Assembly (NCBI RefSeq): GCF_000526515.1
Contig: NZ_JAGF01000001.1
Location: 2,046,001 to 2,110,000, forward strand
Length of the DNA: 64,000 nucleotides
Direction: 5' to 3'
Origin: Cellulomonas sp. KRMCY2
Lineage (GTDB): Bacteria; Actinomycetota; Actinomycetes; Actinomycetales; Cellulomonadaceae
Below the pieces are notes generated by a model. That model did no database searches and was not told the DNA's origin. It was given only the letters and a program-made list of their open reading frames with translations. Both the position numbers and the translations under genes were made by a program. Below, one piece after another: positions 9,001 through 17,920 of this stretch. Position 1 is the first letter of the stretch; the number at the start of each line of letters is the position of its first letter.

Positions 9001-10025
9001 AGGGCCAGGACGGTGATGCCCAGGACACCCTCGGAGGTCAGCAGCGCGTTGCCGGCCGGTACCTCGCCGCCGTCGACGACGACCAGGACGTGCGGCAGCA
9101 ACGGCGTCTCGCTGTGCTCGAAGCGGGGCCGGTCGGCGAGGTCCTCGGGGAGCAGGTCCTCGATCTCGTCCAGGGACGTCGCGATCAGTCGGGCCGGCCC
9201 GACGGCGTCGCGGGCGCGCGGGGAGTGCGTGTGCGGGAGCCACTTGGCCCAGTCCCACTCGGCCAGCGCGTCGGGCCCGGCGAGCACGGCGATCTTCAGG
9301 TGCTCGGGGGAGTGGAAGGCGGCGGTCTGGCTGACGATCGCGCGGGCCAGCGCGCGGGCGGCGGTCTCGTCCCCGCCGGTGATCTCGATCCGGGCGGCCG
9401 AGCGCAGGTCGATCGGCAGCGGGATGTCGTGCTGGATCTCGTGGGTGACCATGAACCGGTGGGCGGCCGAGGCGGCGACCGGGTCGAGCTGCGCCAGCGG
9501 CGCGGTCTCCGGCGGGTCGAGGGTCAGGCACAGCGGCTGGTCGCTGTGCCCGATGCGCGCGTACAGGAAGTCGCCGTGGTCGGGCTGGCGCTCCCACACG
9601 CGGGTCCGCTCCTCGGCGACGACGGCCAGCGAACGTGGGTCGGGGTTGTTCCACTCGGCGTTGCGGCGCTGCTGGCGGGCGGCCTGGCGCACCGTGTCGC
9701 GCAGCTCGGCGAGATAGGCGAGGTACTCGCGGCGCGCGCCGATCACGGTCGCCTGGTGCTGCGACTTCTGTCGCCAGCCGTTGACCACGACGAAGCCGAG
9801 CGAGGCGAGGACGAACATTCCGGCCCCGATGAAGCCCTTGATGTTGGGCTGGGCGAGCACGACGAAGACGATGGAGCCCATCGAGCCGAGCATCGGCAGC
9901 ATGGTCGAGAGCATGTTGCTCACGCCCTCCGACTTGGCCAGCTCGGGGGGTGGCTGCACCGCGATCCGGCCGTTCGGCACCGACGGCGGGGCTATCCGCT
10001 GGTTGCGCGACGGGGCTGCGGCCAT
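6042..10025 (-). CDS. eccC: EccC, triple FtsK/SpoIIIE-type ATPase of the type VII secretion system
   Basis: This 1327-residue motor of the ESX (type VII) translocon is an inner-membrane protein that binds WXG100 substrates and drives export. Two membrane helices lie near residues 35-80. Three P-loop ATPase domains follow, with Walker A motifs GATGSGKS (about residue 485), GGPRSGKS (about 842) and GDGGSGKS (about 1128). Walker B motifs are IVADE, LVVDG and VLVDD, so domain 1 is the most canonical. It is a single chain, unlike the split EccCa/EccCb of ESX-1. The ATG at 10025 was chosen because a GAGGGAA ribosome-binding site precedes it. It diverges from the EccD-like gene at 10158. Confidence 0.96.
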   Translation of the reverse strand: MAAAPSRNQRIAPPSVPNGRIAVQPPPELAKSEGVSNMLSTMLPMLGSMGSIVFVVLAQPNIKGFIGAGMFVLASLGFVVVNGWRQKSQHQATVIGARREYLAYLAELRDTVRQAARQQRRNAEWNNPDPRSLAVVAEERTRVWERQPDHGDFLYARIGHSDQPLCLTLDPPETAPLAQLDPVAASAAHRFMVTHEIQHDIPLPIDLRSAARIEITGGDETAARALARAIVSQTAAFHSPEHLKIAVLAGPDALAEWDWAKWLPHTHSPRARDAVGPARLIATSLDEIEDLLPEDLADRPRFEHSETPLLPHVLVVVDGGEVPAGNALLTSEGVLGITVLALPERWDELSDPRTLRLTLGARLTSGTDRGRTPVDVLHLGWPPQHVIADQMSVPDAEAAARRLTPLYLESGPSHADSPTASAELVDLLGLGDVRDFDPAVAWRPRLQRDRLRVPIGLTTQGQPIALDIKESAQQGMGPHGLIIGATGSGKSEVLRTMVLALAMTHSSEQLNFVLIDFKGGATFAGMADMPHVSAIITNLGEELTLVDRMQDALQGEMTRRQELLRAAGNFANVTDYEKARTGGRTDLEPLPALLIVADEFSELLSAKPEFVDLFVAIGRLGRSLQMHLLLSSQRLEEGRLRGLESHLSYRIGLRTFSAAESRTVLGVPDAYTLPPIPGMGYLKPDTTTMIQFRASYVSGPPPARRARAAGPGQAGSARIELFTAAPVLGAPVDDDVPALPTAVLDEVDEGATFDIAVRRMKGQGPPAHKVWLEPLVVPNSVDQLMPDLAPDPQLGLVSHAWRGAGDLVIPLGIVDRPLEQRRETLTLALGGAAGHMAIVGGPRSGKSTAARAVLAGLALTRTPLEVQFYVLDFGGGTFSPLTRLAHVAGVASRAEPDVVRRVVAEIDGIVDARELYFRTNGIDSIETYRQRRAQGRADDGYGDIFLVVDGWSTLRAEFDELEGEIQTLAGRGLTFGLHLIATASRWMDFRTQVKDVFGTKLELRLGDPMDSEIDRKVAVNVPKDRPGRGLAISKHHVLTALPRVDGSGDAASLGTGVDHLVETVNAAWHGPAGPKLRLLPEHISLDQVRAMAPGDTRRILLGIDESALRPVGIEPAEESHLYAFGDGGSGKSALLRGVAREIQRLYTPAQAQIFAIDLRRSLLGEIPPEYLAGYLTTQDQAADEIAGIAEYLRGRLPGPDVTPDQLRSRSWWSGAEVFVLVDDYDLVSTSTGNPVAPLVPLLAQAGDVGLHLVLARRTGGAGRAMYEPVLQALKDLAAPGIVLAGSPDEGALIGGAKPVPGVPGRGQLVTRDHGRRVVQLALDPPTQ

Positions 10026-10111
10026 CTCGGTTCCCTCTCCCCCTCGTGCCACCCGGCTGGTCCGCGGCCTCCGGAGGTGGCCGACGAGATCACAGGTGTC
10101 CGCGCACACCC

Positions 10112-10117
10112 TAATAT
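10112..10117 (+). promoter_or_regulatory. Possible -10 element in the eccC/eccD divergent spacer
   Basis: TAATAT is the only AT-rich hexamer in the 132-base divergent spacer and lies about 40 bases upstream of the EccD-like GTG. No convincing -35 box is visible, so this is a weak candidate. Confidence 0.25.
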
Positions 10118-10157
10118 GAGCGCGTCCAGCCGTGCCCGGGACTCTCATGGAGGCGAC

Positions 10158-11555
10158 GTGGCCGAAACGTCCGCGCGGTCCCGCGTCGGCCTGCGCCTGG
10201 GCGACCGGACCGTCGACGTGGCCATCCCGTACGGGCTGCCGCTGTACGAGGTGCTACGGGCCACGGGCGTCGACCTGGACGACCCGCGGCTGACCATCGT
10301 CGACTCCACGGGTGCTCTGCTCGACCTCTACTCGACGACCGGCGACCAGATTCCCGAGGGTTCGGTCCTGCACGTGCTGACCCGACCGCGGCCGGTCACG
10401 ACCAAGCGAGCTGCCCGGGACGCGGCACCTGTCGACCCGGCCGCCGCGCGTCCGGCGACCTCTCCGTGGTGGCTGGGCGTCGCCGGTGCGGCTGCGGTCG
10501 TGCTGGCCGCGACGATCAGCCTCGACATGCTGGCCGGTGCCGACGGGGTCGGTGCCGACCCGGTGCTGCGCTGGGCGCTCGCCGCAGCGCTGCTGGTGGC
10601 CGGGTTCGCGCTCGCCGCCGTCGGGCCACGACCCGGTGCCTTCGGTACCTCCTGGCCGACGGCGGTCGCCGCACTGGCCGGGTTCGCGGGTGGCGCGGCC
10701 ACTGTCGATCTCGCGGTTGCCGCTGGGGGTCAGCTGATGGTCGTGGCCGGCCTGGTCGCCGCGACATCGACGGCGGCGGTGCGGTGGTCGGTGGCCCGGC
10801 GGACGCGGGACGCCGCCGCGGAGCTCGCCGGGGTGCTCCTGGTCGTGCTGGGGGTCGCCGCGGGGGCGTTCGCGTTCACGCTGCTCATGGGGCTGCCGAG
10901 CGTGTTCGCCGCGGCCGCGCTGCTGGGCGCCGTCCCGCTGGCCCTCCGGGCCCTGCCCAGCCTGTGCGTCGACGTCCCGGACGAGCAGCTCATCGACGTC
11001 GCCCACGTCGGGCGCACCATCGGCGCCGTGCGCGCGCCCGAGCCGCAGCCGCTCGGCCCGGTCAACGAACGTCAGGTCCACCGGGCCGTTGCCGGTGCCG
11101 AGCGACGCCGCGACGCCGGGACGGTCGTGCTCAGCGTCCTCGCCGCGGTCCTCGCCCCGACGCTGATGCTCTCGGCCGAGTCGGGAACAGTGACCGGGTG
11201 GGCGTCGATCGGCGCGACGGTGCTCGTCGCGGTCGCCCTGGGCCTCGGTCCCCGGACGGCGCGGGGGGTGCTCGTGCGGTGGGTGCCGCGGGTCAGCGGT
11301 GCGCTGCTCCTGCTCGAGCTCGCCGTGCTCGCGGGTGCTGCCGGTGGTGGTGCCGGTGTCCTGGTGACCGTCGTCGCGCTGGCCGTCGGGCTGCTGGTCG
11401 TGGCGATCAGCGTCCCGCTGGGTCGCGGCTGGCGGTCGGTGGGCTTCTCCCGCCTGGCCGACACCCTCGAGGGGTTCGCCGCCGTGCTCGCCCTGCCGGC
11501 TGCCCTCGCGGGAGCCGGCGTGATCGACGTCCTGCGCCAGGTCACGTCCGGCTGA
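10158..11555 (+). CDS. eccD: EccD-like multi-pass membrane protein (first of two)
   Basis: This 465-residue protein has an N-terminal ubiquitin-like domain (about residues 8-80, ending PEGSVLHVLTRP) followed by about eleven hydrophobic helices, the architecture of EccD, the membrane-pore component of ESX systems. The C-terminal signature SRLADTLEGF closely resembles MGRLADTLEL in the second EccD-like protein at 17921-19270. A GGAGG ribosome-binding site lies 5 bases before the GTG start. It diverges from eccC. Two distinct EccD-type proteins in one locus suggest either a hetero-oligomeric pore or functional division; the sequence alone cannot decide. Confidence 0.88.
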   Translation: MAETSARSRVGLRLGDRTVDVAIPYGLPLYEVLRATGVDLDDPRLTIVDSTGALLDLYSTTGDQIPEGSVLHVLTRPRPVTTKRAARDAAPVDPAAARPATSPWWLGVAGAAAVVLAATISLDMLAGADGVGADPVLRWALAAALLVAGFALAAVGPRPGAFGTSWPTAVAALAGFAGGAATVDLAVAAGGQLMVVAGLVAATSTAAVRWSVARRTRDAAAELAGVLLVVLGVAAGAFAFTLLMGLPSVFAAAALLGAVPLALRALPSLCVDVPDEQLIDVAHVGRTIGAVRAPEPQPLGPVNERQVHRAVAGAERRRDAGTVVLSVLAAVLAPTLMLSAESGTVTGWASIGATVLVAVALGLGPRTARGVLVRWVPRVSGALLLLELAVLAGAAGGGAGVLVTVVALAVGLLVVAISVPLGRGWRSVGFSRLADTLEGFAAVLALPAALAGAGVIDVLRQVTSG

Positions 11556-11868
11556 CCGGCTGCCACTCGTCGGGACCGGCGTGCGTGTGGAGCGTCCGGC
11601 GTCCGTGTGGAGCATCCGGGGTGCGTGTGGAGCGTTCCGTACCCGACACGCCAGCGTGTTGGGGGTGCAACGCTCCACTCGGGGGTGCAACGCTCCACTC
11701 GGGGGTGCAACGCTCCACTCGGGGGTGCAACGCTCCACTCGGGGGTCGAGCGCTCCACTCGGGGGAGTGGCGGGTGCTCGGGATCTGGTCCTCGGCCGAT
11801 CGTGTCCCGCTAGGCTGGCGCCGACCTGGCCGCCGTGCGGCCGCGCGGCTGAGCAGGAGGGGGAGGGC
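11556..11868. repeat. Intergenic array of facing ~20-bp GTGGAGCG repeat units
   Basis: This 313-base gap between eccD and the RDD-FHA gene has no gene. It contains three units in one orientation (starting GTGTGGAGC at 11585, 11605 and 11625), a dyad near 11651, then four identical 20-base units of opposite orientation (GGGGGTGCAACGCTCCACTC at 11661-11740) and one diverged copy (11741-11760). Related arrays lie at 26346-26465 and 59794-59889. The facing units could fold into long hairpins and act as a terminator or an mRNA-stabilising structure. Confidence 0.9.
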
Positions 11869-13473
11869 GTGAGCGACTCCGCCCCGGGCACCTGCCCGAC
11901 CTGCCACGTCGGCGTCGCGCCCGGCAGCGCCTTCTGCACCCGCTGCGGTGCGGTCCTGCCGGACGTCACGGTCATCGCCGTACCGGTCGCAGATCAGCAG
12001 TGGGGTGGCGCACGACGCCGCGACCGCCGAGGCGGGAGGTCGCCCGCTTCCCGGACGCCCGAGCAGCAGGTGTCCCCGGCGGCCGCCGCTGTCGGGGCCG
12101 CAGGCCCGTACGCCGGGTCGGCGCAGTACGGCAAGGGTCCGATGCCGGACCCGGTCGGTGCGCCGCAGGTCCCGTGGGCCGGTGTGCTCGACGGCGCCGT
12201 CCAGGGCGCGCTCCCGTACGCACCCGGTCAGCACGCACCCGCTCGGTACGCCTCCGCTCAGTACGCGCCGGATCGGTACCTCCCCGCGCCCGGTGCCGAC
12301 GCACCGTACGGCTCGGCGGGCTCGGCTCCTGTCCTTGGCGCGCACGACGTCGCGCTCGGGCCGGCCTTCGACGGCGTCAGCCCGGCCGGTACCGGACGGC
12401 GGCTCGGCGCGTACGCGCTCGACTGGCTGGTCGTGTGGCTCGTCGGCGGCGTGGTCTTCGCGGTCACCCGCAGCCCGGTGTACACAGGCCTCGCGGTCGG
12501 CGAGCTGGCGGTCGGCCTGGTGCTGTGGGAGGCGCGCAGCGGCAAGACGATCGGCAACGCCCTGCTCGGCCTGCGGACCGCCAAGGTCGAGACCCCGTAC
12601 GCCCCGGGTCTCGGGCGGGCTGTCGGACGGGCGGCTGTGCTCGCCGCCGCGCACCTCGGGCTCGGCGTCGGGCAGTGGCTCGTCGTCGCCTCCAGCGCGT
12701 TCGACACCTCCGGGCGACGCCAGGGCTGGCACGACAAGGCCGCTCGCACGGTTGTCGTCGACGTTCGTGCCCTGCGTGGCGACCCACTCGCCGACGAGCT
12801 GCCGGTGTTCCAGGCCCCCGTCGTCACCGCTCCGTCGTCCGTCGCGCCCGTCCTCCCGCCGGCTCCGGTCCGCCCCGGTCCGGTCCCGCAGTCGGCGGTG
12901 CCCGTGCAGCCCGTGCCGCCGGTGCAGCCGGTCCCGCCGATGGCGTCCCTCGTGGCGCCGGTCCAGCAGGTCGCGGCGCCGGTTCACCAGGTCGTGGCGC
13001 CGGTCCAGCAGGTCGTGATCCCGCCGGCACCGGACCTGCCGCCGCCTCGCGTGCCTGCACCGGCGGTGCCCGCCTCGGCCGTGCCCGTGCCTGCGTCGCC
13101 TCTGCCGATCGACCCTGCGCCGATCCGCCCGGCGGTCGCGTCGTCGTATGTGATCACGCTGGACACGGGGGTGGCGATGACGGTCTCCGGGCCGGGCTAC
13201 GTCGGCCGTCGTCCGACCCCGCCGGACGGCGCGCCCTGCGACCACGTGATCGCGATCGAGGACCCGGGTCGGTCGCTCTCCCGTACCCACGCCGTCTTCG
13301 GCATCGACGGCGATGGCTTCTGGGTCGAGGACAACCACTCCGCGAACGGCACGTTCGTGCTCAGCGCGGACGGGTCGTCGGTGCAGGGGGTTGCCGGGGA
13401 GCGGCTGGTGGTCCCTGCGGGTGGGACCGTCCGTCTTGGTCAGCGGACCTTCACCGTCCGGCCTCGTCGGTAG
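11869..13473 (+). CDS. Zinc ribbon - RDD membrane domain - FHA fusion protein
   Basis: This 534-residue protein has a GTG start 3 bases after a long GGAGGGGGAGGG purine tract. Residues about 9-27 form a zinc ribbon (CPTCHVGVAPGSAFCTRC). A low-complexity linker follows, then an RDD membrane domain (about 180-300, with RRLGAYALDWLVVW and GRRQGWHDKAA), a Pro/Val/Gln-rich linker and a C-terminal FHA domain (about 425-534, with GRRP, SLSRTHA and NHSANGTFV). FHA domains bind phosphothreonine peptides, so this probably couples Ser/Thr kinase signalling to the ESX machine. A paralogue without the zinc ribbon lies at 22146-23792. Confidence 0.9.
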   Translation: MSDSAPGTCPTCHVGVAPGSAFCTRCGAVLPDVTVIAVPVADQQWGGARRRDRRGGRSPASRTPEQQVSPAAAAVGAAGPYAGSAQYGKGPMPDPVGAPQVPWAGVLDGAVQGALPYAPGQHAPARYASAQYAPDRYLPAPGADAPYGSAGSAPVLGAHDVALGPAFDGVSPAGTGRRLGAYALDWLVVWLVGGVVFAVTRSPVYTGLAVGELAVGLVLWEARSGKTIGNALLGLRTAKVETPYAPGLGRAVGRAAVLAAAHLGLGVGQWLVVASSAFDTSGRRQGWHDKAARTVVVDVRALRGDPLADELPVFQAPVVTAPSSVAPVLPPAPVRPGPVPQSAVPVQPVPPVQPVPPMASLVAPVQQVAAPVHQVVAPVQQVVIPPAPDLPPPRVPAPAVPASAVPVPASPLPIDPAPIRPAVASSYVITLDTGVAMTVSGPGYVGRRPTPPDGAPCDHVIAIEDPGRSLSRTHAVFGIDGDGFWVEDNHSANGTFVLSADGSSVQGVAGERLVVPAGGTVRLGQRTFTVRPRR

Positions 13474-13581
13474 GGTCCGCGCGCTGTCAGCGACGCCGTG
13501 GTCGCCGAGGTGCCCTCACCTCAGGGACGTCGGCGACGGGCCCTGTGGCACCGCCGAGGCTCGGGCGGTCCCCGCAAGGTG

Positions 13582-15087
<1,506 letters not shown>

Positions 15088-16437
15088 TCAGGCGGTCGGT
15101 GGGTTGGGTGTCGTCGGCGGGCTTGCGGGCCGGCGGGCGCGCAGGACGGCGGTGGCCAGGCCGGCGACCAGCAGCAGTGCGCCGACGCCCAGGGCTACGG
15201 GCAGCACCGGGAACGTCGAGGCCGTGCCCGGGTCCGGGGCCGGGGTCGTGGGTTCGGCGGTCGGCTCGACCGTGGGCTCGCCGGTGGGCTCGGGGGTCTC
15301 GGTGGGTTCGGGGCCGTGGCCGAGGATCAGCTCGGTGGACGGGATGGCGTGCTCGTCGGTGAAGGGGCGGAGCAGCGGGTTGACGTCGGGGTAGCCGGTG
15401 GGGTCGATCGTGAGGAGGTTCTTCGTCGAGATGGTCCCGTAACCCCAGGTGTCGTCGTGGACCGGTTCGTGGTCGGGGGTGTCGCCGGTGTTGCGGATCA
15501 GGGACTGGATCATCTGGTTGGCCGTGGCCTGCGGGTGCACCGACCAGGCCAGGGCCAGGGCCCCGGCCACGAACGGGGTCGCGAAGGAGGATCCCTGGGC
15601 GATCTCGTAGGTGTCCCAGGCCCCACCATTGGCGGCGAGGACCCGGATCTGCGCGCCGGGGGCCAGGATGGTCAGGTACTCGTTGACCATGGTCGGATCG
15701 ATCAGCTCCGCGTTGGGGCCGACCATCTCCACGGCGATCGCGCCGTTGGCGTCGGCGGGAAAGCCCAGGCCCTCGCCCTCGACGTTGTTGACCCCGGCCA
15801 CCAGGATCACCCCGGCCTGGTAGGCGCGGGCGAGCGCGTCGCCGAACCTGACATCGGATGCGCCGGTGGACGAGATGCTGATGATGTCGGCGCCCTCGGC
15901 CACGGCCAGGTCGATCGCCGCGGCCTGGGCCACCACGTCGCCGAGCGGCAGGCCGTCGATGTAGCAGGTCGGGTTCTGGTTCGCCGGGATGCCCTCGACC
16001 CAACCCGCGGGGACCATGTTGTAGTGCAGGACCCGGGCCTCGGGAGCCACCCCGAGCACCCCGCGCCGGCCACCGACACCGGTGCCGGTGCCGATCAGCA
16101 ATGAGACCACGGCCGTGGCGTGCTCGGCGGCATCCTCGGTGCTGGTGCCCGGGGTGATCGACCCGTCGGCGTTGGCGCACAGGCCGTCATGGGTGACCAG
16201 GTCGGTACCGACCAGGTCGGGGGCGTCGGGGTTGATCGGCCCGTCGATCACCGCGATCGTCATGCCCGCACCGCGGGTGACCTCGTGGACCGTCGGGATG
16301 CTGGTCTGCGTCGCGTACCACAGACCCTCATCGCTCGGGTCGGCGACCCCCGCCGCCGGACCAGCCAGCACGCCCAGCGCGAGCACGGCGGCGAGGAGGG
16401 TGGCCGCGCGCGCCGACCAGGACCGGAGAGCGGGCAC
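15088..16437 (-). CDS. mycP: Mycosin-type subtilase (first of two)
   Basis: This 449-residue S8 protease starts at a GTG that shares one base with the stop of the preceding gene (TAGTG). It has a signal peptide (about 8-32), a subtilase domain with Asp65 (AVIDGP), His106 (EHATAV), an Asn pair in AGVNN (about 217-218) and Ser284 (GSSFATP), a Pro/Glu/Thr linker and a C-terminal membrane helix (about 400-430). This is the mycosin layout: an extracytoplasmic membrane-anchored protease required for ESX function. The His and Ser motifs deviate from the usual HGT and GTSFAAP. It groups with the ESX substrates, while the other mycosin (20684-21961) groups with eccB/eccD. Confidence 0.9.
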   Translation of the reverse strand: MPALRSWSARAATLLAAVLALGVLAGPAAGVADPSDEGLWYATQTSIPTVHEVTRGAGMTIAVIDGPINPDAPDLVGTDLVTHDGLCANADGSITPGTSTEDAAEHATAVVSLLIGTGTGVGGRRGVLGVAPEARVLHYNMVPAGWVEGIPANQNPTCYIDGLPLGDVVAQAAAIDLAVAEGADIISISSTGASDVRFGDALARAYQAGVILVAGVNNVEGEGLGFPADANGAIAVEMVGPNAELIDPTMVNEYLTILAPGAQIRVLAANGGAWDTYEIAQGSSFATPFVAGALALAWSVHPQATANQMIQSLIRNTGDTPDHEPVHDDTWGYGTISTKNLLTIDPTGYPDVNPLLRPFTDEHAIPSTELILGHGPEPTETPEPTGEPTVEPTAEPTTPAPDPGTASTFPVLPVALGVGALLLVAGLATAVLRARRPASPPTTPNPPTA

Positions 16438-16862
16438 TACATGTGTCCCGACGGCGTGTTCGCTGGCGGCGCGTCCACGACCACGCCCGCCGGCCGGGCC
16501 GGGGACTGGGCGGGGCGATCCTCGTCGAGCCGAGCCACCAGGTCGACGAGGTCCTGACGCGTGGTCTCGTCGATGTCCGTCAAGGCGTCGGCACTGGCCT
16601 TGAGCCCGACGGCCAGGGCCTCGATCTCGGTCCGGATCGTGCGCAGGTTCTGCTGGGTCGTCCAGAGAGCATCCTGGTAGTTCGCCACGAACGCCGCGCA
16701 CGACGGGATGTCCGTCCACATGGACGCCGACTGCCGCTCCTCCACGTGGGCCAGCGAGGGCTGCGCGGTGTCGAGGTCGTCCAGCAGCTGGTTCAGCAGC
16801 GAGACCCTGCTGGCGACGACCGAGGCGGTCATCTCGACGGACTGTGCCACTGCGTCCTCCAT
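16437..16862 (-). CDS. Small helical ESX-associated protein
   Basis: This 141-residue protein, largely predicted helical, has no signal peptide or membrane helix. A Trp in SMWTDIP near residue 49 sits between two long helical stretches, recalling WXG proteins, but the W-x-G is not conserved. The C-terminus is Pro/Ala-rich. The ATG follows a GGGGGAA ribosome-binding site, and the stop shares a base with the mycosin start. Its place between the WXG100 genes and the mycosin suggests a secreted partner or dedicated chaperone. I cannot assign a named family. Confidence 0.75.
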   Translation of the reverse strand: MEDAVAQSVEMTASVVASRVSLLNQLLDDLDTAQPSLAHVEERQSASMWTDIPSCAAFVANYQDALWTTQQNLRTIRTEIEALAVGLKASADALTDIDETTRQDLVDLVARLDEDRPAQSPARPAGVVVDAPPANTPSGHM

Positions 16863-17009
16863 GGTTTCCCCCTACCCGGTGGCGGCGGCGGCGCGCCCCC
16901 AACCCGGATCGGGTTGGGGGCGACCGTCACTGTCACCAGCGGTGCCGGTGCGGCTGATCGCGCGCGCCGGGGCGTTGCTCGATGTGGTGCTGGACGTGCT
17001 GTTCCGCTG

Positions 17010-17294
17010 CTACCAGCGAGCCGCGTTGTTGGTCTCGGTGGACTTGTAGTCCTGGCCGGAGGTGTCCACCGCACGGCCGATGTCGGCCAGCAGGGCCTTC
17101 ATGTCGGTGATCGCGGCGGTCCACTTGGCCTTGGAGCCCTCGTAGGAGGCCGAGGCCTCGCCGGACCAGTTGGCCCGCAGCGGCTGCAGGGACTTGTCCA
17201 TGCTGGCAAGGGTCTGCTCGAGCTTGTTCGCGCCCGAGCCGATGTCGGCTGCCGCAGTGGACAGCGCAGAGAAGTTGACCTTCAGGTCGCTCAT
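17010..17294 (-). CDS. WXG100-family ESX protein (EsxB/CFP-10-like)
   Basis: This 94-residue protein has the WXG100 layout: two helices joined by a Trp-Ser-Gly turn (RANWSGEAS, about residue 43), no signal peptide, and a C-terminal DYKSTE. The latter fits the YxxxD/E export signal read by EccC. The other WXG100 gene lies 30 bases upstream, so the two are likely co-translated and form a heterodimer. The export signal here and the similar SYTAADD in the partner mean both members carry a candidate signal. This is a core substrate of the adjacent ESX machine. Confidence 0.93.
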   Translation of the reverse strand: MSDLKVNFSALSTAAADIGSGANKLEQTLASMDKSLQPLRANWSGEASASYEGSKAKWTAAITDMKALLADIGRAVDTSGQDYKSTETNNAARW

Positions 17295-17324
17295 CAGGTG
17301 TGGCCTTTCGTGCCGGGTCGGGGG

Positions 17325-17636
17325 TCAGCCGAGCCGGCTGGTGAGCCGGCTCATGGCCGAGGACTGTGCGTCGTCGGCTGCGGTGTAGGACGACTGCGAG
17401 GACTGGAGGTTCGCCTCGAACTCGTTCAGCGCGTTGATGATCTTCGTGGCGTCGTCGCGCCACCGGTTCATCAACGTGGTGAACGCCACCGCGCCCTGAC
17501 CCTTCCACGCGCTGCCGATACCGGCCAGCTTCCCCTCGAGTGAGCTCAGCTCTTGCTTGAGCTCGGCACGGGACTGTGCGACAGCAGCCGCACCAGCCTT
17601 GAGCGCACCATCGGCTGCAGAAACTTCGCCCGCCAT
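17325..17636 (-). CDS. WXG100-family ESX protein (EsxA-like)
   Basis: This 103-residue protein has a central Trp-Lys-Gly turn (GSAWKGQG, about residue 43) between two helices, no signal peptide, and a C-terminal SYTAADDAQ that matches YxxxD. The ATG at 17636 follows GGGGGAGG at good spacing. It is the first gene of the minus-strand substrate operon (17636 down to 13582), so its upstream region should hold the operon promoter. An array of 11-base-spaced CCGGCA motifs lies at 17685-17732. Confidence 0.93.
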   Translation of the reverse strand: MAGEVSAADGALKAGAAAVAQSRAELKQELSSLEGKLAGIGSAWKGQGAVAFTTLMNRWRDDATKIINALNEFEANLQSSQSSYTAADDAQSSAMSRLTSRLG

Positions 17637-17684
17637 AGCCACCTCCCCCTCATATGGCCCCAGCAGGGCCAGACCAGCGCACGA

Positions 17685-17732
17685 CCGGCACAACCGGCAT
17701 ACAGCCGGCACATAACCGGCACATGACCGGCA
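17685..17732 (-). promoter_or_regulatory. Periodic CCGGCA direct repeats upstream of the WXG100 operon
   Basis: CCGGCA occurs at 17685, 17694, 17705, 17716 and 17727, with spacings of 9, 11, 11 and 11 bases. It lies about 50-96 bases upstream of the first WXG100 start. One helical turn of spacing fits a direct-repeat operator bound by several copies of a regulator. The regulator is unknown. Confidence 0.45.
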
Positions 17733-17920
17733 CGGCCGCACGGGCACCCGAGACCGGACACCGTGCCCCACCGTAGACGACTCAGGACCGGCCCGGAGGG
17801 TGAATCCGGAGAATCTGATCAATAGGGTCGCAACCGGGACAGGCCACCCCGCCCGACGCCGGGGCTCACTATGCTGACGGCCGACGTGCTCCAGCCAGGC
17901 GAACCGACCGAAGGACCCGG

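Noticed and set aside
6666-11555. Very long plus-strand open frame opposite eccC, running into the EccD-like gene
   Set aside because: The part before 10158 is the complement of eccC and has the Gly/Arg/Ala/Val composition of a high-GC shadow frame. Only 10158-11555 is supported by EccD features and a ribosome-binding site.
11661-11760. CRISPR array or tRNA-like element
   Set aside because: The 20-bp units are contiguous without spacers, and the opposing units show dyad symmetry.
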